A stretch of DNA of 43,563 nucleotides from Candidatus Termititenax aidoneus (GCA_003864455.1 BGZN01000011.1:1-43563), one strand, 5' to 3'; positions 23,966 to 33,600 are shown, numbered from the stretch's first letter. The notes: generated by a model not told the origin, from the sequence alone. Program-made: numbers and translations.

Positions 23966-24883
23966 ATGGTACATCAGCGCGATTTAGGTGAGCGCCGGAA
24001 GTTTATTACATTTATGATATTGCCTCATAATTCCATGCGGGAGGTTTTTCGGCTCAATTTACCGCGCTGGCTGGCGGTTACGCTGGGCACGCTTTTAGGT
24101 TTGATAATCGCGCTGATTATCGTGTTTTTCTTGTATTCGTCGTATATAGCCGGACGGTTGCTGCATTATTACGCTTTGCAGGCGGAAAACCGCACGCAGG
24201 CCGCGCAGATCAAAACTTTTTACAACAAAACCAAAGAACTCGAGACCGGCATACGCGAACTGGAAGAGCGCGATCAGGAATTGCGCGAATTGCTGGGTCT
24301 GAAAAAAGCGCCGATCCGCAAGCCAAAATCCGGCGACACTTTGATCAACGACTTGCCGCAGGCCATCTCTCAAAACATTGCCAGCTTGAGCGAGCAAATC
24401 GCCGCCAAAAAACTGGAGCTGGCCATGTTCCGCGACATCGGCTCGGCGCTGGTCGCACAGTTCAATAATATCCCGTCGGAAAGTCCGGTGCCGGGTACTA
24501 TCTGGTCGCGTTACGGTTTTCGCACCCACCCTTTCAGCGGCAAGACGGAATTTCACTCCGGCTCTGACATTCCAATCTGGACTGGCTGTCCGGTCAAGTC
24601 TACCGCCGACGGCTATGTGACTTTTTCCGGCTGGGACAACGGCTTCGGCAATGTGGTGATCATCGATCATCAGAACGGCTACCGCACGATTTACGGACAC
24701 AATCAGCGCAATCTGGTCAAGCGCGGCGACCGTATTAAAAAAGGCCAGGTCATCGCGCAGGCCGGCAGCACCGGCATTTCCACCGGGCCGCACGTGCATT
24801 ATCAGGTGGAATACCGCAACCGCACGCTCAATCCGGAAAACTTTTTAAATCTCAATATTCGCTCGGCCAGACTGTTGCAGTAA
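23966..24883 (+). CDS. M23 peptidase with N-terminal membrane anchor (LytM/MepM-like)
   Basis: A 305-residue inner-membrane protein. A membrane helix spans about residues 38-59, then comes a coiled coil (about 70-115). The C-terminal LytM domain has zinc ligands His197 and Asp201 (FHSGSDIP) and His278, with His245 and His276 also in place (GPHVHYQV), so it should be an active peptidoglycan endopeptidase. The start is the ATG after AAGGAG; the GTG one codon earlier is too close to that site. The following bactofilin gene is a common partner, and the two are often linked to control of cell shape. Confidence 0.9.
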   Translation: MVHQRDLGERRKFITFMILPHNSMREVFRLNLPRWLAVTLGTLLGLIIALIIVFFLYSSYIAGRLLHYYALQAENRTQAAQIKTFYNKTKELETGIRELEERDQELRELLGLKKAPIRKPKSGDTLINDLPQAISQNIASLSEQIAAKKLELAMFRDIGSALVAQFNNIPSESPVPGTIWSRYGFRTHPFSGKTEFHSGSDIPIWTGCPVKSTADGYVTFSGWDNGFGNVVIIDHQNGYRTIYGHNQRNLVKRGDRIKKGQVIAQAGSTGISTGPHVHYQVEYRNRTLNPENFLNLNIRSARLLQ

Positions 24884-24916
24884 ATCGCAAAAAAATGTAG
24901 TATACGCAAATAAATC

Positions 24917-25309
24917 ATGGGCAAAAAAAGAAGAGATATTGGCGGCATTTACACGATCCTGGGACCGGACACGAGTTTCAAAGGTATTTTAGACACGCAG
25001 GAATCCATGCGCATCGAAGGCAATTTTGACGGCACGATCAATTCGCAGGGCGATATTTATATCGGCGAGGGCTCGGTGGTCAGCGCCAATGTTTACGGCA
25101 AACGCGTGATTGTTTCCGGTGAACTCAAAGGCACGGTCGAGGCGATCAACGGCCTGGAAATCACCGGCACTGGCCGCGTGTACGGCGATGTAACCGGCGA
25201 CCGGCTCATTGTCGACGAGGGCGCGGTGTACAAAGGCAATGTCAACATGGACATTATCACTTCCAAGAAAAAATACGAAGAGGAAAAACTCGGTCGTTCC
25301 GGCAGGTAA
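24917..25309 (+). CDS. Bactofilin
   Basis: A 130-residue bactofilin, a cytoskeletal protein that polymerises without nucleotides. The core from about residue 12 to 112 is a right-handed beta helix seen as repeated short strands with glycines (MRIEGNFDGTIN, IYIGEGSVVSANVYG, VIVSGELKGTVEA, LEITGTGRVYGDV, LIVDEGAVYKGNV). Short charged tails flank it, as usual. TATACG lies 11 bases before the ATG. The gene sits between M23 peptidase genes, which in known bacteria work with bactofilin to place cell-wall cutting or to shape the cell. Confidence 0.93.
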   Translation: MGKKRRDIGGIYTILGPDTSFKGILDTQESMRIEGNFDGTINSQGDIYIGEGSVVSANVYGKRVIVSGELKGTVEAINGLEITGTGRVYGDVTGDRLIVDEGAVYKGNVNMDIITSKKKYEEEKLGRSGR

Positions 25310-25312
25310 ACG

Positions 25313-26125
25313 ATGGCGCTTGTTGTCTGCGGTCTGCCTATCGGCAATCCTGACGACATCTCGCCGCGCGTCCTGCAAAATCTCCGTGAGGCCGACTTGA
25401 TCGCCGCGGAAGACACGCGCACCGCCGCGCGGCTTTTGCAAAAACACGGCATCGTCAAAAAAATAATTTCTTTTTACGACCACAATGAACTGTCCAGAAC
25501 TCCGCAAATTTTGGCCAGTCTCCAGGCCGGACAAACTGTCGCGCTGATCTCTGAAGCCGGTATGCCGTTGATTTCCGACCCGGGCTATCATCTTGTCGCC
25601 GCCGCGCAGGAAGCCGGCCTGTCCGTCGAGGTGATTCCCGGACCGACCGCGCTGATCACCGCGCTGACCGCTTCGGGTCTGCCGACCAATCGTTTTGCTT
25701 TTGAAGGTTTCCTGCCGGCCAAACCGTCTGCCCGGCAAAATGTTTTGCGAGAACTGCAAAAAGAAAGCCGTACACTGATTTTTTACGAAGCGCCGCATCG
25801 TATCGGCGAGACTCTGCAGGACATTGCTAAAATCTTTCCCGAACGGCAGTGTTTCGTCGCGCGCGAATTGACCAAAAAATATCAAGAATATTGGCGCGGC
25901 CGCGCGGCGGAAATCCTGGCCAAACTAAAAACTCCTCAAGGTGAATTTGTCCTCGTGCTGGCCGGCTGCAGTCCGGCGGACAACGCGGAAATCTCTCCGG
26001 AAGCAAAAAATCTTTTGGCCGCGCTGCAAAAAGCCGGACTGCCGGACAGCCAGTGCGCGAACATCGCCGCCGAAACTTTCCAGCTATCTAGAAATCGTTT
26101 GAAAAAAATTATATACTCTTTGTAA
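25313..26125 (+). CDS. rsmI: RsmI, 16S rRNA C1402 ribose 2'-O-methyltransferase
   Basis: A 270-residue methyltransferase of the tetrapyrrole-methylase fold that modifies C1402 in the ribosomal P site. Motifs are GLPIGNPDDISPRVL at the N-terminus, LIAAEDTRTAARLL, ISEAGMPLISDPGY near residue 85, and PGPTALITALTASGLP. EAPHRI and AREL(T)KK near residue 160-185 match the family. The start is three bases after the bactofilin stop. The stop overlaps the next ATG. It is a housekeeping gene inside an envelope operon, which is probably chance or simple cotranscription. Confidence 0.94.
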   Translation: MALVVCGLPIGNPDDISPRVLQNLREADLIAAEDTRTAARLLQKHGIVKKIISFYDHNELSRTPQILASLQAGQTVALISEAGMPLISDPGYHLVAAAQEAGLSVEVIPGPTALITALTASGLPTNRFAFEGFLPAKPSARQNVLRELQKESRTLIFYEAPHRIGETLQDIAKIFPERQCFVARELTKKYQEYWRGRAAEILAKLKTPQGEFVLVLAGCSPADNAEISPEAKNLLAALQKAGLPDSQCANIAAETFQLSRNRLKKIIYSL

Positions 26126-27519
26126 TGAAGGAAGCCAAAAGGCAGATAGAGCAGAGGGGGTATATCTCTTTCGCTTTTTGTTCCAGCGGCAGGTACGCGC
26201 CGCTCTATTTCAGATTTAGTCTCGCCGCCTTGACTGCTACTCTGGCAGCAAGCATATTGTTGTGTCTTTTTACATTTTACGTCGCGCGCCATGCCGAATA
26301 TTTTTTGCAGGCCACCGCGGATTATCAAAAAATTATTTCGCAAAATCAGCTGTTAAATACCAAGATCCGCATCGCCGCGGAAAAACAGGCGCAGGTCAAA
26401 GCGCATATTCACGAGCTTAAAACCCGCGAGAAAGAAATCAAAGAATTGGTAAACAATAGTTTTGCGGAAATGCAGCTGTCGGAAAAAGATTTGCAGGCTT
26501 ATCCGCTGATCACAACGCACCGCATTGTCAGCAAAGCCGGTGAGTTTGGCCGCGTCCTGATCGACAATGCTATTGTGGTCGAATATTTTGACGACAGCGC
26601 CAAACCGATGGCTTTTCAGCGCGCGCTGGTTACGGCGGAAAAACTCAAAGAACTGCTGGCCGGACAGACGGGGCTGCGCAAGTACAGTGTGAAAAAAAGC
26701 GGCAATTCGGTTTACGCTTACATCAACGGTCAGCCGGTTTTTGTCGTGCTCCAAGCGGACACCGCGCGTTTGCAAGAGCCGCTGTCCCAGCAAAAATTGG
26801 CCGACTACTGGCTGAACAATATCAAAACCGCATTGGCCGGTCAGCAGGAAAAAATTTCCTGGCTGGAAAAAATTTCGTTCCGGCGGACGGAGCGTCGCCG
26901 CCAGAACACAATATATAAAACGCTTTACCCGAGCATCAATTATCCGGCCTACAGCGCCGCGCTGGATTCGCCGGAAACCAATCAGCGCATCAAGCAGGTG
27001 GAGCATTTGCTCAAAATGTCATTGCAGGAAATCACCGCATACCGCAAATCTTTTCAGGAACTGCAGGATAATGTGCAGGCTTATCAGCAGCATTTTGAGC
27101 ATACGCCGTCAATTTTTCCGGTCAAAAATTCTTACATCTATTCAGATTTTGGCTGGCGGCATCACCCGATAGCCAATGTAACGCGCTTTCACCGCGGAGT
27201 TGATTTACCGTCGTGGCAAGGCGCGCCGATTTACTCCACAGCCGCCGGCGCTGTTAAAAATTCCGGCTGGTCGACCAGTCTGGGCTACTATGTGGAGATC
27301 GAGCACAGCGGCGGATTTTCCACGCTTTACGGCCACAATTCCGCCAATCTAGTTGCCGCCGGACAAAAAGTAGAAAAAGGCCAACTCATTGCGCGCGTGG
27401 GTTCGACCGGTTTGTCCAACGGCAATCATTGCCATTATGAAGTGCATTATTACAACCGGCCGGTCAACCCGACACGGTTTTTGAATCTCAACGTTTTCAC
27501 CGCGCAGAGTAATTTGTAA
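26125..27519 (+). CDS. Second M23 peptidase, large form
   Basis: A 464-residue protein with one membrane helix near residues 33-52 (LAALTATLAASILLCLFTFY) and coiled coil around residues 65-115. A central domain of about 190 residues has no match I can name. The C-terminal LytM domain has His356 and Asp360 (FHRGVDLP) and His435/His437 (NHCHYEV), so it is probably active. It shares the final layout (FLNLN followed by a short tail) with the first M23 protein, which suggests an old duplication with gain of the middle domain. It starts on the last base of the rsmI stop. Confidence 0.88.
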   Translation: MKEAKRQIEQRGYISFAFCSSGRYAPLYFRFSLAALTATLAASILLCLFTFYVARHAEYFLQATADYQKIISQNQLLNTKIRIAAEKQAQVKAHIHELKTREKEIKELVNNSFAEMQLSEKDLQAYPLITTHRIVSKAGEFGRVLIDNAIVVEYFDDSAKPMAFQRALVTAEKLKELLAGQTGLRKYSVKKSGNSVYAYINGQPVFVVLQADTARLQEPLSQQKLADYWLNNIKTALAGQQEKISWLEKISFRRTERRRQNTIYKTLYPSINYPAYSAALDSPETNQRIKQVEHLLKMSLQEITAYRKSFQELQDNVQAYQQHFEHTPSIFPVKNSYIYSDFGWRHHPIANVTRFHRGVDLPSWQGAPIYSTAAGAVKNSGWSTSLGYYVEIEHSGGFSTLYGHNSANLVAAGQKVEKGQLIARVGSTGLSNGNHCHYEVHYYNRPVNPTRFLNLNVFTAQSNL

Positions 27520-27592
27520 CAAAAGCGTTATTAAAAAATTCCTGGCCTTTTAGATTTTTCACTTTTTTATTCATAAATTAGAAAATTAAAAG

Positions 27593-27610
27593 TTGGCATT
27601 TTTCTTGCAG
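27593..27610 (+). promoter_or_regulatory. Sigma-54-type promoter before repeat copy C
   Basis: TTGGCA and TTGCA are placed so that GG (27595-27596) and GC (27607-27608) are exactly ten bases apart, the required -24/-12 spacing. Transcription would start near 27620, just before the structured repeat, and could run on to the antitoxin gene at 27825. No enhancer-binding activator gene is in the window. Confidence 0.5.
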
Positions 27611-27631
27611 TATTACCTGTATAGGACTTAC

Positions 27632-27696
27632 GTCGCCTGCTGCGCAGGCTTGTAGGCGTCACTTAACTTCGCTATCGCTCGTTAAGTTCCGCAGGC
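27632..27696 (+). repeat. Two-hairpin structured repeat, copy C
   Basis: Hairpin 1 is GCCTGC/GCAGGC (27635-27649). Then come CTTGT, five bases and TCACTTAAC. Hairpin 2 is closed by ACTTAAC (27661-27667) and GTTAAGT (27681-27687). A second GCAGGC at 27691-27696 could pair with the first arm instead and switch the fold. It starts with GTCGCC, like copy A near tRNA-Gln, but has no tRNA-like sequence here. Confidence 0.6.
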
Positions 27697-27771
27697 AAAA
27701 ATCTTGCTGTTTTTCTATTTGTAGATATTTTGCTGGTTATTTACAGAAAGGATAAGTAAAGATGTTTTATC

Positions 27772-27801
27772 TTGACAATTTGTATATGTATGTGTTATTA
27801 T
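27772..27801 (+). promoter_or_regulatory. Promoter of the BrnA-like gene
   Basis: TTGACA (27772-27777), 18 bases, TATTAT (27796-27801). It lies within the longer reading frame from 27762, which is one reason to start the gene at 27825. Confidence 0.6.
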
Positions 27802-27824
27802 CTAGATGGAAAGGAACACATATT

Positions 27825-28142
27825 ATGGCAATGGTGAGAAACACACTGGATATAACTAAACCGATACCTCAAGAGGTTCGCGCAAGAGTGCGCGCTGGAT
27901 TAAAAGGCCGCAAAATCGACCTGACTGACCCGGACAATCCGCCGCTCACTGCGGAGGAATTAAAAGAAATGGCGGCGCAAACCCGCGAATTAAAGAAAAA
28001 AGCCATGTTTTCTTTGAGATTGTCCAAGACCTCTATACTCTGGTGGCAGAGTTTAGGCAAAGGGTACACCGGCTTGATGACCAAATTCCTCGAAGCCGCG
28101 CCGCAGCATCCGGAGTGGGTGAAAGCGGCTCTGGATAATTAA
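27825..28142 (+). CDS. BrnA-like antitoxin without a visible toxin
   Basis: A 105-residue basic protein. Its C-terminal half, FSLRLSKTSILWWQSLGKGYTGL as read in two parts (FSLRLSKTSILWW and QSLGKGYTGLMTKFL), matches the BrnA ribbon-helix-helix pattern. There, the segment after SLRL binds DNA and GKGY precedes the final helix. The N-terminal part (PIPQEVRARVRAGLKGRKID, then LTAEELKEM) would wrap the toxin. The ATG at 27825 follows GGAAAGGA by nine bases. BrnT normally lies just upstream, but only the repeat and promoter are there, so this is an orphan or acts as a regulator of another gene. Confidence 0.65.
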   Translation: MAMVRNTLDITKPIPQEVRARVRAGLKGRKIDLTDPDNPPLTAEELKEMAAQTRELKKKAMFSLRLSKTSILWWQSLGKGYTGLMTKFLEAAPQHPEWVKAALDN

Positions 28143-28162
28143 GTTCTGGATAATCTAAAGAA

Positions 28163-28192
28163 CCCTGAATAATACGTCTATATTATCCAGGG
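28163..28192. terminator. Hairpin between convergent genes
   Basis: CCCTGAATAAT and ATTATCCAGGG pair over 11 positions with one mismatch. It sits between the BrnA-like gene and the convergent unknown gene and could stop transcription from both sides; the T tract after it is poor. Confidence 0.45.
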
Positions 28193-28230
28193 TTAAAAAT
28201 GTATAAGATACTTTTTATGATAGGCGTCGT

Positions 28231-29346
28231 TTATTCTGCGGTCTGTTTCCCAATCCCTGCTCGCTTCTCTATCAAATCCAGTATTCTCGTTTGCAAATCC
28301 TCATCAAGCGCCTTCCATGATTCAGATAGTTTTAATATAGCCTTAGCCTGCTCATTGTTAAATAATATTATGGGTTGCAGTTTCGATACATTCTTTGTAC
28401 CCTGCCCCTGACCCATAACTTCGTACCACTGCTTTAACTTTGCTAATTGCCCATTTCTTTCGTCAGAAACTTTTTTAATTTCCTCGCGTATTTTAGCGGC
28501 GGTTTCAGTGTCCCCTTTGCTTTCAAAAAATTTAGCCAGTTCTTCCGCTTGGCCAGACGCAGGCAGTTCCGCAACAGGTATCTCAAAAAGGTTTTTTATT
28601 GGATCATGAATATCGAATTCACTCCTGCCACGCCATGCTAATAACTCTTTAGGATTAACCCAATCAGGATTTTTCTTAAATTGTCTATCGTGCTCTTGAA
28701 ACCTAGCATAGCTAATTACATAATCTCGTATTCTTTGCGGAGCGTTTGTCCCTTCTCTGTTCACAAAATCTGAAAAATTACTTTGTTCGAGAAATTGGAT
28801 CAAGGAATAAATTTTCTCCTGCTCGCCGCTATCAAGAAGAGCTCTTAAATCAGCGGTTGTTATTGTGCGGCTATTAACCACACTATCTTTAAATCCATAA
28901 TAATAACCCGTAGCTTCATTATTTAATACATCATTGATGTATTTGTCATCTAGCCTATAATGAGAGTCTGAAACATTATATTGCTCTATATCTATAGCAG
29001 CATCTCCTTTAGCAAGATGTTCTTCAACAAGAGACTCATAAAGCTTTGCGCTAATAATTACATCATTGCCTCTCCCAGAAGTGGCATTTTCAAATACTAA
29101 ATCACTATTAATTTCTTTCTTATAAAACTCCGCAAACGCCGCGATTTTCTGGGCAGATGCCTTGTCGTCAGGGCTGCTGTTTTCTAATTCTTTAATAAGA
29201 CTGCGCACTTTATTAAACTGCCCGAGTTTAATCATCACTTTAATATCATCAGCAGTGATAGCGTCTTTGGTCTCCTCCGTATTTTTAACTAAATTATATT
29301 GCGTCAGATTTCCTGCCGCGTTAACTGAAAAATTTGTGTCTACCAT
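28231..29346 (-). CDS. Unknown protein with an internal helical duplication, AT-rich
   Basis: I do not recognise this 371-residue protein. The ATG at 29346 has AAAGG upstream and gives MVDTNFSVNAAGNLTQY; the longer frame to 29382 is not supported. Two segments look related: TADDIKVMIKLGQFNKV and TADLRALLDSGEQEKI, each followed by a SLI..LE helix and then a charged or aromatic stretch. The rest is helical and charged. There is no signal peptide, membrane segment or catalytic motif. The base composition is clearly more AT-rich than the flanking genes, and its leader holds a tandem repeat and a G12 tract, so transfer is likely. Confidence 0.6.
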   Translation of the reverse strand: MVDTNFSVNAAGNLTQYNLVKNTEETKDAITADDIKVMIKLGQFNKVRSLIKELENSSPDDKASAQKIAAFAEFYKKEINSDLVFENATSGRGNDVIISAKLYESLVEEHLAKGDAAIDIEQYNVSDSHYRLDDKYINDVLNNEATGYYYGFKDSVVNSRTITTADLRALLDSGEQEKIYSLIQFLEQSNFSDFVNREGTNAPQRIRDYVISYARFQEHDRQFKKNPDWVNPKELLAWRGRSEFDIHDPIKNLFEIPVAELPASGQAEELAKFFESKGDTETAAKIREEIKKVSDERNGQLAKLKQWYEVMGQGQGTKNVSKLQPIILFNNEQAKAILKLSESWKALDEDLQTRILDLIEKRAGIGKQTAE

Positions 29347-29703
29347 AATATTTACCAACCTTTCTTTTATTTTTTTATACAAAATGCAATTAACTTAATA
29401 CAATCAACTTAAAATTAAAAGTCAGTCATAGGCATCTCTTCCTTTTAATTTAAGATATTTAAAATTTCTACAAAAGTCTGTTTTTTGTTTATATCGAATT
29501 ACCGGCAGTGGGGGGGGGGGGACGATATTATTGGTTTTTTCTCTTAACAAAATCATACTGCATTCTCCTGCCTAATATATACCCACTTTTCTTTAAAATA
29601 TACTATATATCCCTATGTATCTTTATCGTAAGTAACCGGAAATAATTTCACTTTTTGCTCACCTTGGATTAAGGGGAGTTATTTAAAATTTGTTAAACAA
29701 ATT
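29347..29703. other. AT-rich intergenic region with tandem 14-mer and G12 tract
   Basis: No gene is seen. Contents: a possible promoter for the minus-strand unknown gene (TTGTAT, 18 bases, TATAAA on that strand); a tandem 14-base direct repeat at 29384-29411 (ATGCAATTAACTTA, then ATACAATCAACTTA, 12 of 14 alike); and a run of 12 G at 29510-29521. The remainder is plain AT-rich DNA. Confidence 0.7.
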
Positions 29704-29705
29704 TT
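29685..29705. terminator. Palindrome at the folD stop
   Basis: AAAATTTGTT, one base and AACAAATTTT form a perfect ten-base inverted repeat overlapping the folD stop codon. It is AT-only apart from two pairs, so it would be a weak terminator; it might instead be a protein site. Confidence 0.4.
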
Positions 29706-30561
29706 AGACCGAGGGGCTGGAACGGTTTTGCGCCAAATACGCGTTGAGCGTGTTTTGCATGAGCATGGCAATGGTCATGGGGCCGACGCCGCCGGGGACT
29801 GGAGTGATGAATCCGGCGGCTGCGGAAACGCTGACAAAATCCACATCGCCGGTCAATTTGCCGTTTACGCGGTTAGTGCCGACATCGATTACCACCGCGC
29901 CTGGCTTAATCATATCGCCAGTAATAATACCTGGCTTGCCGACAGCCGCTACTACAATATCCGCCTGTCTGACTTCCGCGGCCAGATCAGCCGTACGGGA
30001 ATGACAAAGCGTTACAGTACAATTGTTTTGCAGGAGCAGCATAGCGGCCGGTTTGCCAACAATATTGCTGCGGCCAATCACGACGGCCTTCTTGCCGGAC
30101 AAAGAAATACCTGTGGATTTAATCAACTCAATACAACCAGCCGGCGTGCAGGGCAAAACTACGCTGGACATGCCGCTAAACAAAACGCCGGTATTAACCG
30201 GGTGAAAACAATCCACATCTTTGGCCGGCTCGACAGCTAGAATAATTTTGTCCTCATTTATTTGCTGCGGCAGAGGCAGTTGTACCAGCACACCATGTAT
30301 TTTAGGGTCAACATTTAATTTTTGTATCAAGGCCAGCAGCTCCGCCTCGCCGGTCGTTTCCGGCAAACGATGCACTTCGGAATAAAAACCGATTTCCTGA
30401 CAGGCTTTTTCTTTGGAATTCACATACACCTGCGACGCCGGATCAGCACCGACTAAAATTACCGCTAGTCCGGGTTTGACGGCTAATTTGGCAACTTCAG
30501 TTTTTATTTTCTCGCGGATATTCTGCGCAATTTTTTTCCCGTCGATTATTTGAGCGGTCAT
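29704..30561 (-). CDS. folD: FolD, methylene-THF dehydrogenase/cyclohydrolase
   Basis: A 285-residue bifunctional enzyme that converts 5,10-methylene-THF to 10-formyl-THF through the methenyl form. Motifs are [14 protein letters not shown] (with the catalytic Lys of Y-x3-K), [13 protein letters not shown], the NADP-binding [17 protein letters not shown] and the C-terminal [15 protein letters not shown]. The length is normal. AGGAG lies before the ATG at 30561. It is last in the rnc-smc-folD run on this strand, separated from smc by 69 bases that hold a palindromic repeat. It supplies one-carbon units for purine, fMet or acetogenic routes. Confidence 0.96.
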   Translation of the reverse strand: MTAQIIDGKKIAQNIREKIKTEVAKLAVKPGLAVILVGADPASQVYVNSKEKACQEIGFYSEVHRLPETTGEAELLALIQKLNVDPKIHGVLVQLPLPQQINEDKIILAVEPAKDVDCFHPVNTGVLFSGMSSVVLPCTPAGCIELIKSTGISLSGKKAVVIGRSNIVGKPAAMLLLQNNCTVTLCHSRTADLAAEVRQADIVVAAVGKPGIITGDMIKPGAVVIDVGTNRVNGKLTGDVDFVSVSAAAGFITPVPGGVGPMTIAMLMQNTLNAYLAQNRSSPSV

Positions 30562-30600
30562 GCTTAACTCCTGTCCGCAATTTTAAATAAACTATCCGCG

Positions 30601-30633
30601 CAGACTGAGCGATGTCGAAGTCCAGCGGGACTA
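30601..30633. repeat. REP-like fragment between folD and smc
   Basis: TGAGCGATGTCGAAG is followed by AGTCC/GGACT, a short hairpin. TGAGCG, two bases, GTCGAA recurs inside rlmD (42647-42660, other strand). Similar TGAGCG..GTCGAAG repeats are widespread in bacteria; the origin here is not known. Confidence 0.45.
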
Positions 30634-33600
30634 TGCTTCCACCAGCGCTTTTTCTTTGCCGGGCAGCTCCAGCGAAACAACTTTGGAAACGCCTTTTTGT
30701 TCCATAGTCAGACCGAACAGGACTTCCGCCACAGACATCATGGCCTGCCGGTGCGTGATAATAATGATCTGCGTTTTTTCCGCGTATTCTTTTAACAATT
30801 CGGTTACGCGGCCGATATTCGGGTCATCGAGCGCGGCGTCGATCTCGTCGAGTATGCAAAACGGTCCCGGGCGCGCCGAAAGCAGCGAAAACAACAAAGC
30901 CACCGCCGTCAAAGCATTTTGGCCGCCGGAAAGCAGGGACATAGACTGCGTTTTTTTAGCGCCGGGCACGCGCGCCAAAATTTCAATGCCGGATTCCAAA
31001 ATATTATTATTATCCAAAATTTGCAGCTCGGCAGAACCGCCGTTGAAAAGCGAGGTGAAGATCTGTTTAAAATGTTCATTCACCAAATGAAAAGTTTCTT
31101 TGAAAGCTTCCAGCGCGGTGCAGTCTAATTCTTTAATAATGCTCAATAAATCCGCTTTGGATTTTTCCAAATCCTCGCATTGATTTTCGATAAAAGCCAA
31201 GCGTTCTTTTTGCGCTTCGTATTCTTCGATTGCCAGCAAATTAACCGGCTCCATGCGCTTAATGCGGCGTTTGAGTTTTTCTACTTCGTCCTGCGTCTTT
31301 TCGTAATCCTCCACCACGGCCTCGGACTTCAGCGCGTCCTCGATAGTCAAATTATATTCGTTGGCCATACGGCGCAGCATCTCATCATGCTCGGCTTCCA
31401 CGCGCGCCATTTTGATTTCCTCTTCGGACAGTTTGGCGCGCACCTCGCGGTCGGCGTCATTGCGCTCTTTTTCCAGACGGTCGTAAACTTCCAGATCATG
31501 GAAATACCGCGCGCGCTCTTGATTGGCTGTGTTAAGCTCGGTTTGCGTCTGCTCGATTTTGCCCTCAATTTCCGGTAAAACATTTTGCGTGCTTTGCAAA
31601 ATATTTTCCGCTTCGGCGATGCTCTGCCGCAAAGTTTCTTTTTCCGTATTTTTTTCGGCCAGCTGCGCCGCGGTTTGTTGTATATTGTCGCGGTAAGATT
31701 CCAGTTTCAGCTCAACCTGCCGTTTAGAAGCCAGCGCGTTAGTGCTGTTAATTTTAATCTCGGTCAGCAGCTCATTGACCGCGGTTTTTTCATTGTCCGC
31801 CTGCTGTAGAGCATTTTCTTTTTCCGCAATAATTTTTTCTTTTTCTTCCCGTTGTTTATTCAATTCGTCCAGCTCGGCCTGCAAATTTTGTTTCTGTCCG
31901 GCAATTCTTTCCATTTCGCTTTGCTGCTGCGTGATTTCCTGCCGGCTGCTGGCGATATTTTTCTCCAGCTTGCCGCTATCAATTTCGATCCGCGCCAAAT
32001 CATTGGCAATAGTACCCTGCTCTATCTCCAGATGCTTCAATTTATTGGCGTGTTCTTTTAATTCATTTTCGATTTGGCCAAAAAGCTGCTCGATATTTTT
32101 GATTTCCGTATCCAGCGCGGCCAGTTCACCGGTGTACTGCTCAATATCTTTTTGCAACTCGATTATCTCTCTCTGGCGGCTCAATAAAGAAGCCGACTCC
32201 TGTTCTTTGCCGACCGAACCGCCGGTCAGCAAACCCTTGGCAGTCAACACTTCACCGGCCAAAGTTACCACCGCGGTCAAACCGCTGGGTTCGATCTGTT
32301 CAGATAAACCCAGAGCCTGTTCGAGATCATCCACAATGCACACTGTGCCCAGCAAACCGGTGATAAATTCCTGATATTTTTCCGCGCAGGATACCACATC
32401 GACAGCGCAAATGCCGCGCGGCGGCGCGACCCTGACCGCATTTTTCAGCAGGCCGCCGGCCATAAACGTCGCGCGTCCCAGCGAATGTTCGCGCAAATGG
32501 CGGATCACCTGTTCGACAGTGGCGCGGTCTTCCGCCACAATAGCCTGCAAATTGTTTTCCAGCGCGGCTTCCACCGCGGCCTCATATTGTTTCGGCACGG
32601 TGATAATATCCGCCACCACTCCGGCAATGCCGGCAAAACCCGGCGCGTCATCTTTTCTGGCTTGAAAAACTGAACGCACGCCTTTTTGAAAACCCTCATG
32701 CGTCTGCTGCATTTCTTCCAGCAATTTTAAGCGCGAAGACTGCTGGTCAAATTTCTCTTTAATCTCTATACGCAAATTCAAGCGAGTTTTGCGTTCGTCC
32801 TCTTTTTGGGAACGCTGCTTAAACAATTCATCACGCCGCGCGTGCAGATCATTGACGCTGTTGTCGACAAAAGTTTTGCGTTCCAGCAACTCGCCCTTGC
32901 GGTTCGCCAACTCTTCCTGCTCCAGCGCAAAATCCGTCAGCGAAGTTTCCACACGCTGCAAATCGCCAGCCACGACAGTCTCGCCGGATGTCAAACCCAG
33001 CAGCTTGGATTTTTTATTTTCCACCTGATCCAAAAAATCCGCCAAAGCTTTTTTCAGGTCGGCTATTTCCTGATTGACCTGCTGCCAGCGCCCGACAATC
33101 GCGCCGGTCTCTTCATTTTTTTTGGCCAAACGTTCATTCAGCTCGGCCACGGATTTTTCCACCGCGCCCAGCTCGACTTGCGCTTCGTTTTGCCGCGCCA
33201 GCAAAGCCGTTTGGTTGGCTTCCAGTTGCGCGATTTCCTGCTCCACAGTCTGCAAACGCTGGCGGTGATTGCCGATGCGTTCTTTGGCCACATCGGATTT
33301 ATTGGCTGACTCAGCTCTTTGCCGCCGCCAATCCTGCAGTTGGCTGTCGCAAGCCTGCAACTGTTTATCCAGCTCGACTATTTTGTCGCGAAATTCCTGT
33401 TTCTTCGCGGCGATATTTTGCGCGCCGGCGTCGGCTTCCTCGACTACTTTTTTATATTCGGCGATTTTTTGCTCGACTTCCTGCCGGAAAAAATCCAATT
33501 TACCCAGTTTGACTTTAAATAAACCGATTTCCAGACCGGCCAAATCTTTTTTCAGCACCTGATATTCATTGGCAGTCCTGGCCTGCTCTTCCAGCGGTCC

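Noticed and set aside
26153-26167. AGGGGGTATATCT inside the second M23 gene, like the fibre 1 leader
   Set aside because: No start codon follows at the right distance and the M23 frame reads through it, so it is probably coincidence.
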